A DNA stretch of 64,000 bases, taken from Pterobdella sp. o SKG-2022 (Eukaryota; Annelida; Clitellata; Hirudinida; Piscicolidae). Below are positions 25,232 through 48,600 of the stretch, piece after piece; the first letter of the stretch is position 1, and the number at the start of each line of letters is the position of its first letter. The DNA lies in assembly GCA_964035795.1 (NCBI GenBank), contig OZ038324.1, positions 5,257,461 through 5,321,460 on the forward strand, read 5' to 3'. Made by a program: the position numbers and the translations under genes. The notes beneath the pieces are model-generated. The model was not told the origin of the DNA, searched no databases, and worked only from the letters and a program-made list of their open reading frames with translations.

Positions 25232-26053
25232 TCAATAATCCTCGTTTTGTAGTTCAACTGGAAAAGTGGATAAGCCTCTTTCTGTCAATTTCTTTTTCTT
25301 CTTTTCTTCTTCACTCTTTTTATGGTCCTTTATTTATGAATAAATACTGATCAATTAAAATTGAATTTATAAAAAGCGAATAATGTAGATAGTAAATTCA
25401 GAATAGGTACTTGTTCATTCTTTTGTAGTATTAATATTTCGTCAATGGAGACTTTCTCGAGTTTTCCTCTTGTTAATGCTTCTTTTTCCGCATCCTGTAT
25501 CATCAATGTAACATTGAAAGTATTAAGTATATAAAACATAATCTTTCAGTTCAATGTTTTAAATAAAACTTAAATCAATAAAATGAATTTAAAAAAAAAA
25601 TGAATTTGGTAAAAAATAGCACAAAAACCATTTGTGTGATGTTTATAATGGAAAGAGTTTACCACTTCTCCAAGAAGCAAAAGGTTTTCTCCCCTGATCA
25701 CCAAGACTCCTCTGGGAAGGTCTCCAAAGCGCATGCCTACGTGAATACGTTCTATCGTCCCATGTAAAACAAGGTTTGCTGAAAATACAAGGCAAAATTA
25801 TATATTTTACATGAAAACAGTGAAACTTTTTTAAACTAAAAAATTTTAACCGTATTGATCAATACTTCTTAAATATCCTATTAATGTTCTACCATCTCTC
25901 AAAACCACCATCAATTTTTCTGTAAAAATTTTAAAAAACCTTGATATTTCAATTATTTGTTTGCATAAATTTATAGAACAGAATAATTTTAGTAAATGAC
26001 TTCTCACTATCAATTTCAGATAATAAACTAGCTGTTCCAGAATAATAAGTCAT
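25232..26053 (-). CDS. LSM1: LSM1, U6 snRNA-associated Sm-like protein
   Basis: Subunit of the cytoplasmic LSM1-7 ring that binds 3' ends of deadenylated mRNA and promotes decapping. Five minus-strand exons: 26053-26008, 25919-25851, 25778-25663, 25494-25411, 25327-25232; 411 bases, 136 residues (human 133). The start reads YYSGTASL like the human N terminus; Sm motif 1 includes LRDGRTLIGYLRSIDQ, Sm motif 2 is IRGENLLLLGE, and the basic C-terminal helix ends LTERGLS. The internal IERIHVG...GDLPRG stretch is diagnostic of LSM1. All donors and acceptors are canonical on the minus strand. It is convergent with NDUFA9 (161 bases between stop codons) and divergent from the CNNM gene (908 bases between start codons). 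Confidence 0.95.
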
Positions 26054-26961
26054 ATTTAGACACAATGAAATATCAAAATAATATTTCAATTTGCATTATT
26101 ATCGTTATGTTTACATTTATGTATGTATGTAAAAGTTATAAAAATAATTAAAAATTTTTTTTTTAAATGTTTGTGTCTAAAAATAAAAATTACAAATTGA
26201 AATTAAAAAAAAAATTTTCAAAAATATTTTTTAAAAATGTTTGTTTATTAAATTTAGTAGGACTTATGTTCAGGCACGGAAGTGCATAAACTTTTACTTA
26301 TTTTCTTCTTACTTTATCAATAATTTTGAGTAATTTTCAGATGTCTTTAATGTAAATTTTCAAAAATATTTTTATCGTTTATTGATTTTCCTATAATTAT
26401 GCTTATATCGATTTGTTTATAACGTTTTCATAAGAACTTATATATTTTTAGTTTTAGACAAGGTTTCTAGGATCATTTCAAAAATTCATGAATTTCTTGA
26501 GTTTCAAGTTATTTCATAATTCTAATTTTCAATAAAAATTTTTCCAGATTTCTCTTTATTGGATATGACAATCAGGAATGATAGGAATATTAGTTTTTAC
26601 GAAAACACTTCAAAGTCTATTTACAAAATTCGTTATAATACTTCTGTAGTAATGCCATCATATATACCAATTTCTAAAAATTTCAGAAAAAAAATGTGTT
26701 TAGTTAAAAAAGTTAGTATATATCCCAAAGAAAAAAGAACTTATTTTTTCAAATTATTTAATTAGTTCAAGTTTAAAAGTTTTTCTGTAAAAATAAATAA
26801 ATTATTAATTGTTTTGTAGTTTTTCAAAGTTTGCATTTGTATAAGTCAATCAAGCATAATAAAAACCTAGATTCAGCAACTTCACTTCAAAACCAACGAC
26901 TGCTAACACTGAAGAAATTGTCCTAAGTGTCTGAAACTATAAAATCAGAAATTAAAACAAA
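26054..26961. other. Bidirectional spacer LSM1 / CNNM
   Basis: AT-rich 908-base interval between divergent start codons. It must hold both promoters. A 68-codon open frame at 26559-26765 has no recognisable feature and I do not call it. Confidence 0.5.
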
Positions 26962-39273
<12,312 letters not shown>

Positions 39274-42200
39274 GGAAGCACAAAAAGAAGACCAGGGTGG
39301 TGATGATGATGAAGATAGTGGTGGTACTGATGATGAAGATGATGGTGGTAATCAAGATGATGCAGATGGTGGATCATCACATGTGATAGTCACCTGGTGA
39401 CTTGAGCCACTTGATCTCCACGCAACTGTATATTACAATCATTCTTTATTCAAATAACCTCTTAGTTCTAGAAATCAAGCCCTTATTTTTTTGTATGGCT
39501 TTTTTTTTGAAAATATCATTGTAATAACTGATTTAATTTGTTTTTACTATTAACAAGCTTTTTTTACGTGTTTTTTAACGTCATACATGATGGATTAATG
39601 GAACATTGATGTTTAAAACGTGCGCTGACTGGTGACAATGGCACTTTTTCTTTCAATTCATTTTCAACCACTAACTATTTCTGATTGATAATTTATATGT
39701 TAACACTGGTGGTCTTCTTAGATTTCTCTCATCCACACTGCATCAAATCACTATCATTCTCATATCTTCTATACTAACTAAGTAAGCTGTAAATTTGTTT
39801 TGACCAGATGGGTGAGCGGTAAGAACATTTTATTTCAAACCAAAAAGCACTGTGTTCGATTTTTGATTCATACAAGATGTTTTTAATGGTGATTAATTTC
39901 TTGACATTATGATCGGATTTGTTTTAGTGGCGTCAACTTGAATTGTATTGTGATGTGCTTGCGACTTGAAGACATATTGCATTTCATTGTGAATAATTAG
40001 CCTCAAAATTGATTCGCAATTTGCATTTCGATCTTGATTATTAGTTTATAATATAATAATAATAATGATAATAACACCAATAATCATGATGATAATAACA
40101 ATAAAGATAATAATAATAACATATATGTATTTAAAATTTTCCTCATTTCACGATAAAAATCAAGAAAATAATAATAATCATGATAATAATAAAAATAATA
40201 ATAATAGACTAAAAAGAAAAAATAATTTAAGAAAGATAATAGGAATAAAATTATTTTTGCTTGTATGGCTAGATTAGTATTGCTAGTTTGTTCCACGCAA
40301 AAATGTCTGTTATTACATATGATTTCAAACTCAATAATTTTTAGCTAGTGTTCACGGTATGTTAGATTTGACCAGTTCCATTTGTACCCTTCATTAGCTT
40401 GTAGTTTCCGTAGCAAGGCTTAACATTCATTTTTAATTTATTTTCAAATCTTTCTCATCGTCGGTAATTTAATTAGTGATAACCTCAATGTAATTTTTAT
40501 CTTGGGTGTTTTTTTTATTAATTTTGTCATTAATAGCTTAATTTTCCATATTGACTGTTTATAACAACTATTTGTGTTGATTTTTCAATTTTTTCAGTGA
40601 TTTTTATTGAAATTGAGCCATTGTTGATAATTCGCATTCAAAATATTGTTGGGGTTTTGCTTTTTCATTTCCATAAAACCATAGTTTTTGTATTCTTACC
40701 ATTATTGTCATCTTCCAATTATTATTATTGATATTATAATTCTTATTATTATTTTCAATAGAGATGTTCATATTTATATTATTTTTTTTTCATTCTAACC
40801 ACCACTGTATAAACATTGACAATCCTAACCATCTTTTCTCCATAGTTTTAATTTTCTATTGCAGACATTTTACAACGACATTTCAATAAACCTTGCACTC
40901 GTTTGAACTTTTTAAGAAAAGTCGTTCAAAAAAGGTTCAAAAACTAGTATTGACATGAAACACGTTGACATGTGTAAAGTCAAATATTTGCACTGCACCC
41001 AACTATCCAGTCTTGCAAGAGCAGGCGTCAAAAATTTTTTCTCAGCCGAATACAGCTTTTTTGCGGTATACAAGACATCTGACAAAAATGCTGGTAATTA
41101 CTGAAGTTTTTCTACATAAATTTGAAAAAATATACATACGTGCAAAAATTTTTTTCGAATTTAACTGAAAATTCATTTTTCTCTCATTTTAAAATAATTT
41201 TGTCATATAATCTTAAGTAGTTAACTTCGCTTTTTCAAAAATTTTTTAATAAATCCAATAACAGCGATGCTATGATTCTGATAAGTTTAGTTTAACCTAG
41301 AAACCTTCAAAACTAAATCAATTTTCTTAATAGAGTCAATAAATTTCGACCCATCTCCGGATATTAGTCGGATCATGTGCTTAACAGGAGAGACCTCATT
41401 AGAGAATACACATATTAATTATCGTGAAACTGAAAGCCTCAATTAATTTAGCTCACACGGTGCGACGCCCTGCGAAACCTATCAATCGCGCAACCCCAGT
41501 AGGAAAGCTTGAGTGTTATGAAGAAATTTTGATAAAATACAAACCATTGGCTTGACTGAACCAAAGTATTTGAATCCAATTACAAAGCATTGGAAAATAC
41601 TTATATAATAACAATATAGATGGAAACATGGTCGAAATGCCGTCATAAGGCAAAAATACAAGAAAAACATTTAAATTCATGTTAGTGTTTTGAAATGAGG
41701 TATTTTGTTTATATTATGAAAGTGATCCAGGTAAAAAAACTAAAAATGGAATATAGGAAAAATGAATGATAATAACATTGAATATCAACAAAACAATATT
41801 TTTTTAAAAATATATATAAATTATATTATCATAAAAAAATAATATTATAAATGATATTATTATTAAAATAATGATTCAATAAAATATTGATATAGATAAT
41901 GAATGGAACAATATAGAAACCAAACCAAGTTTATATGACGTTTTAAGTAAAGGTAAATATATTTCTTTGGCGTCTGCTGCTTTTATGACGTAGGGATTTA
42001 TTATTATTATTTCTTTATTTACTTTTATTGAATAATTTCATTGCTTTATTATTTTTTTTAATTTTTATATTATTTTTATTTCGTCAGTTTTATTTACTAT
42101 TGTAAAAGTTTTTGACGCTCATATTTGCTTTTAATTCACCATTTTCTAAATTTTAAATTTCTTTAATGCATTGTTGCATAATTTAATTTATTTTTTATAG

Positions 42201-42614
42201 TTCAGTCCTCCTCACACAAAATATTTCATGCTCAAAAACTCCATTCATCCAAATACATGAAAAAGTTTGTGACATAAAACTCATATATTTTAAAAAACGG
42301 GATGTATCAATTAGAAATATTTTCGAGATTTCGCTAATATAATCACGTTAAAATGTTATTCAATTATATATTGCAAACGGTCTTCAAATTGAAAGAGTTC
42401 TTGTTGATATTATTAAAATTATAAAAAGTATCCAAGTTGATGGTTACATCAAAGATATTTTTAGAATAAATCAGCCATAAAATTAATATTTTTATGAATA
42501 ATTTTTATTTTCAATTTATTTAAACAATTCAAAACATAATATTAATGAAAATTACTGGTGCAACTAATATTAAACATGTTTCCACCACAAAAGCCAGCCA
42601 ATTACAGTCACTCT
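39274..42614. other. Spacer between convergent CNNM and unassigned gene
   Basis: 3.3 kb, AT-rich, no exon supported. It holds a tRNA-like sequence near 39801-39868, AAT-rich low-complexity DNA at 40050-40210, and a moderately GC-rich patch of unknown nature at about 41335-41520. Confidence 0.55.
39801..39868 (+). repeat. tRNA-like sequence, possible SINE head
   Basis: Box A-like TGGGTGAGCGGTAAGAAC and, about 40 bases on, box B-like TGTTCGATTTTTGA have the spacing of RNA polymerase III internal promoters. No cloverleaf stems could be confirmed. Confidence 0.35.
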
Positions 42615-45600
42615 TCACACTTGAGTCTCTGAGAACTTTTTGTCCTTCCGCTTGATTTCCTCTCTCAGTTCTCCACGTTTGCCAAACTCTTTCTGACGGT
42701 TTCGGTTGCAAAGTTTGCGTTCAAAATTATCAGATATGTTTTTTTTTAGAAAAAATTTTTTACTGCTTGTTTTATGGTTCTCTTCCGTTGTTTCAAAACC
42801 CTGGTTCGAAGTCATTATTTGTGATTGTGTGTCAATAGGAGTTAGTAAAAACTTGAAGTGTTTGTGAAGTCTCGAAACGAACACCAAAGAATGCAAAAGC
42901 GAAATAACCATTATAATGTACATTAGTGAACAACTCACAAACAACAAAACCATCAAAAAATTTTTCATTCTTGACTTATCTTTCTTCCTTTTTATATCCA
43001 CTTTTGATTTATTGTTATAAATGTTCTTTCCACTCTGTATATCACTATCATTCTGGTAATTACCATCATCATCGTCATCATCGTCATCATCACCATCATT
43101 CTTATCATTATTATCATTATAGCCATCATCATCATTGCCATCAACTTCAGGTTTAGCATCATTTCTATCACCGTTTTCTTTTTCTCCAACACCATCATTA
43201 ATCAAAGGTTTTTTCATAACAAAACGAGATTCCTCACAGAGAGTTTCATCATTATATCTGCCAATGCACTTCTTCGGAGACCAAAGACCATTATGACTCA
43301 CAACAGTGGTGATAGTGCTTAAATGGGATTCTGGACAAACTCTTTTGTATTGTATCTTCTCGTTATGTGCCCAATTGTTGAAAGCTGTATTCTTTGGTTG
43401 ATTGAGAGGCAGTTGGCAAATGAAAAGGTCGGAGGTGTGTTGAGGGAGGTGGTGGGCGGGTAGTTGTATTGTCTCGTTTTTCTCTGTTGTGGTTTTGTTA
43501 GTCTAGTTATTGAGAGTATAGATCAAGTAATACTAATTGATACTGGGTATTTACTCTATGTTAAATAAATAAACTTTTAAACATGGATTTTTAATGTTTT
43601 TTAAAATTATTTTTTCTATTTTTCAAGTTAATTATGCATAATTCTTTCATTTCATTCGATAAAATCTGTTGGTTTCAATATAAATATCAAATTAATCCGA
43701 AGTTAAATAACACAAAAACAATATAAATATACGAAAATACATACTTAAATGACAACTTTTTTTTGTTTCAAACAAATGATGTTTTGGTAAAAAAATTTGT
43801 TCAAAAAAATAGAAATAAATATAAATATAAAAATAAATCTGATATTTTTATTATAGTTATTCAAATTCATATAGCGCGTTTTCATACAAGTAAAAAACTC
43901 ATAAAATTCATATGAAATTCAAATCAATCACGCAAGACTTGAAATTAGTTGGAGGTGTAACTTCAAACACTTTTCAGATTAAAACATTTTTGATATGATA
44001 GAAATGGACAGTTAGCCAATATTTCATGGTCTTACTAAGGATGAAGACTTGTGGCGTGGACAACATTCTCGTTGAATCTGTATGAGGGTTTATGAGAAGA
44101 ATAAAAACAAAAAAGCTATAATCAATAAAAAAAATAAGAATAATAATGAAATTAAGAAAAAATAATTGATAATCGAAAACTAAAACAATAAAATCACCAA
44201 CATCAATAATTCTGTTGAAAAATTATAGTTAAAAACAATAAAAAATAAGAAAAATGATAACGACAACAATATAATAACATTAGTATTAGAACACTTAAAA
44301 CTGACTTTAGAACTTCTTATTATCACTCAAACTAATATCAACTTTTTTTTCTATTACTTTTCACCATTATGGTCATTATTGTTATTATTTTTAATGTTAT
44401 TATTATGATTTTTATTAATAACACCCTCATTAATGCTATACACATAGAAAAACACAACAAAACAAACTACCCACTGGGGCAAGATGGCCAGAGAAAGAGT
44501 GTTAACAGGTTGATGTTATACGCTTCAAAATTCAAAAATGTTCCAGCTTGATCCCAGAGAGGCGATGTGGGATGGTGGAAGGATAAGTGGATGATGTAGG
44601 ACGGATGGATTAATCGTGAAAAATGAATAAAAGCAGACGAAATGAGAGGAGCGGCCTGGAAGAGAAGGAGTACTGAAACTATAACTAAAGTGGTTTGAAT
44701 GTATGACTTCATATAGCTGTGTTCTGCGTTGTTTTCCCGTTTAAACAGACATTTATTGTTACTAACACTATGTTTATTCGGTTTCTTATCTTTTGTAACT
44801 AGATATTCTTTTCTCGCAGCCCCTTCAACAATGTCGTTATTGGCTGCTTTTTTGGATGGTTCTGCAGCAGTGGCTCTTTTGAGGACTTTGTTGTTGGAAC
44901 CAAATGTGGAATCAAAATTTTTAAGGCTTTCTCTGGGTTTGTTACATTCTTGAAAGCTGTTTATCTGGTAGTTTAAACTATTATTGTTGTTATTTTTATT
45001 ATTGTTATTATTTTTATTTTTGATAATTTTTTTTTGTTTAAAGCTTTTTTCACACTTTAATTCAACTTCCAACATCTCCATAGACTGAAAAGGAAGAAGA
45101 AGATGATTATCCGAAAGCTGATTATGGTAATGATAGTCACGAGGTGGATGGAAAAAGCTTCGCAAAGACGGAGGCGAGGGCAAAGTAGCCTTCAAAACTT
45201 CATCACTATAACGGATGGAGGTGAAAAACTTTTTGACGTCATGACCACGTGACCAGCTTAAGAATGCATTTAAAAGGATCAGAATTGTTAGTAGCATCCA
45301 TATAGCGGTGAGTGCTAATGCTGAAAGAAGCAGATGTGGAGGGCTGGTGTGGGGGTAGTGGTGTCTTTGGCGGTTGTGGCCTTTTTGGGGGTTGTGGTGT
45401 TTTTGGGGGTTATTATGGGGGTTAAAAAGGGAAGTTTTCATTTTTTCAACATTTTGTTTATTTATATTCAGTGTCTTTCCCATGAACTTGCTTTTAGTTT
45501 TTTTGATCAAAAAGAAATTGCCGTCTGCTTTTGTTTTTATTTTTTGTTCGATAAAAACCCAAGAATTGTACATGCTATAAAATTTTGACAAGGAAGAAGT

Positions 45601-48600
45601 GGATGATGATGAAGATGAAATTAAAGAAGATGAAGAAGAAAGTGAAGAAGATAATGATGACGACAAAGATGATGATGAAACGGATGACAAAAATGAAGAC
45701 GACAGAGAATAAGATGCTGGAAACGACGATGAAAAAGAGGATGAAAATGATGATGAAGATGAAGATGGTGACAATGGAAAAAGTGAGCATAGCGTTGATG
45801 AACAAGAAAAAAGTGTTGGAGGGGGATGAAGAAAATTAGATATTCTGTTGGAGGGTGGTTGAGAGAGGGAGGTGTTGAGTGATGGAGGGGGGTGAATGTA
45901 CAATGAAAGATTTTCAATTAATTTCTCTAATAATTTTGTCACTTTTTTCGCTTGTTTTCTTGTGCTTCGTACTTTGTTGTGAAGGTTATTTTTCAATTTT
46001 TTAATGTTTTTATTAAACTTTGTTCCACTGAGTCTTCTTTGATGTTTCTCATTGTCTCGTTTTTCTCGCTCCAAGTAGTCCGAACTCTCAAAAAAGTATT
46101 CAACTTTCTCGTTAGGAGCACAACTTTTTTCAAGCTTAGAATGGTTTCTAGATTTGTAATAGTTGTTATTATTATAATAAAACAAAAATAAATCGTTTCT
46201 GAATTGGTTTTCACAGTTTTTTGAAGGATAAAACGTTCGACTATTGAAGCTTTTAGGAATTAAAAATTCTTTCATATTATACAACCAGCCCCCGGAAAAC
46301 ACATGATTTTCCCACAGTTGTAATAAGCATTCCATCTTTATCTGTAATTGTTGTCTCAGACTGTCTTTCAGCTTTTTCCAGAAGTGTTGAAGTGAAATGA
46401 TTAGATGGTAGGGTATGTTAGATTGAGTGTGTATGTTTCTATGATTTAAACAGTTGAGTTCTTTTGCGAATTTTTGTTTACAATACTTTACGACGAGAGA
46501 AGAGCCTTTTAAGTCATAAACTCTTGAGTTTCTTGTCTGCTTGTTTTTCATATTGGGGAATAACATTAAAGCATAAAATCTTAAAAGCTCAGCAGTACAA
46601 ACGTTGTTCTTTCTCATTTCTTTCATGTCATTTTTAAGCTTGAAAACATTTTTTAACAAAACCTTTCCAAGTAAAGTATCATACAGTTGATAGTTGTCCT
46701 CCAAATGTTGTCTTACTGCACCATACTCCCCCTCCTTCTCGAAGGATTCATCACGCATCTCAAAGGTGTTGTCTGCACATCTCCCGCTTGTAATCAGAGC
46801 AAATCTCACTAAAGCACTCCAATTCATAACATGGGATAAGACTGCCACAAGACAAACATTCAAAAAAGCAAATACCAATAAAAAATATGATAAAAAAAAT
46901 TTTGCCATTTTGTATTTTTTTTCGATTTTGGGAAATTTTTTTCTTCCCCTCAAAAGACTTCCATCAACGCATACGTGCGTGGTATTCAGAGTGGATGAGA
47001 GGTACTCTCCGTTTTTCTCATAATAATGAGTATCTATAACAGACCTATATAACTGAGTGTAGTTCTTCCTACCGATCTCCATGTCTTTTTCAATTGTGTG
47101 TAAGTTCTTATCATTGCTTGCGTCATAACTAGTTTTACTATCTATTTTCTTAAAAATAAGATTGAAATTATGTTTAATAGGGCACCGACAAAAGCTGTAG
47201 TTTTTGAAAATGCTCCGTCTTTCTCTCAAAAAAGAGTGAGGTTGGAAACGGAGAAGAAAAGGCAAGAAGGCGCAAGTAATCACAAGCACACACAAACTCA
47301 CAACAACACACCATTCAATTTGAAATTTTTCGCTTGGTGTTATTTTTTTCTTTCGCAACAAGCTGTCATCAATTTCAGTCCTTTTAATCATCGTTTTTTT
47401 CAAACCATTTTCTTCTTCAATTATTTTCCCCCCTCTCACCAAATCTCCTGCTCTTAAACTCATGCCTCCGATCAATCTTCTCATATAAATCTCTTCCTGC
47501 ACGCCTATGACATCATCGATCATCACGTGATATGACAAACTTCTTTTTCCGGTCTTTTGTTTGAACACGTATTGTGGGTTATATGGCGTGTGGTTATGAC
47601 TTGGAGAGATAATTTTGTTGAAATTCAAATTCAGGTTCATGTTCAATGAAGTTTCATTAGTGCAATTGAAAACTAGGTTATAATGTGCTAATTTCTGATT
47701 GGTTGATGAAGAATCCAGGTCGGTCACGTGGATGGATAAGTAAGCGGGACATAACGGAGGCGGGGAATAGAGGTAGCCTGTGAAATAAAAATTTAAAATA
47801 GAAAATTTTTCAAAATGGCCTTCATCGATAGGGATTAACCGTGAAGGCTGATGGACAGGTTGAGGCTGTTAGATGCACCAGAAAACATTGAAGTGACAAA
47901 ATTCCTTTTCTTGTGAATCTCATTAACTTTCCTCTCGTGGTTGTTATTGTTATTTTCATTATTTTTGTTGTTTTTGTTGTTATTATTATTATTACTATTA
48001 TCAATATTTTTAAGCTTTTCTATGTTTTCAAAATAATGTACTTCCGGAATGGTCTTTATTTTCGTCTTTTTTGTCGACACCTCTGTTAAGTCGTTTTTAT
48101 TGCTTTTAATTGATTTTTTCTTATCGTCAGCATAAAACCAAAAATTTTTTTTATTTTTGGAAATAATTTTTTTTGATTTTTTTTCGCTAAGTTTCTCTTT
48201 GTAAAACTCTCCAAACCACCATCTTAGAAGCGATTTTTCATCTGAAAAATTATAAGATATCTTAATGAATAATTTAAAGATAATAATGAGCTTAATGAAA
48301 AGATTATAAAAAATTATGTTGATAATAAAATTTACAAATAATAATTATAGTATAACCATAATAATAAAAATAATAATATTTTAATAAATCATAAAGAATT
48401 TTGAATTAAATTTCAATAAAATAAACCTGCACTCAACAGATAATAATAAAATGAAACAATAAAAAAAATAATAATTGAAATTATATTTAAAATACAAATG
48501 GTAATATGGATAATCATAATAATAAATAATAACAATAATAATAACAATGATAATAATGATGCAAACAATAATCACTTGAAATTTTTTTATTTAGATTCAT

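Noticed and set aside
26559..26765. 68-codon frame in the LSM1/CNNM spacer
   Set aside because: No recognisable motif and unlike host exons in composition; kept as spacer.
44469..44490. Similarity of the giant-exon donor region to the SINE-like box A at 63799-63813
   Set aside because: Only about 15 bases match and no box B follows, so an exonised SINE cannot be argued.
45585..45917. Lys/Met-rich plus-strand and His-rich minus-strand frames in the giant exon
   Set aside because: Alternate frames of the poly-Ser coding stretch.
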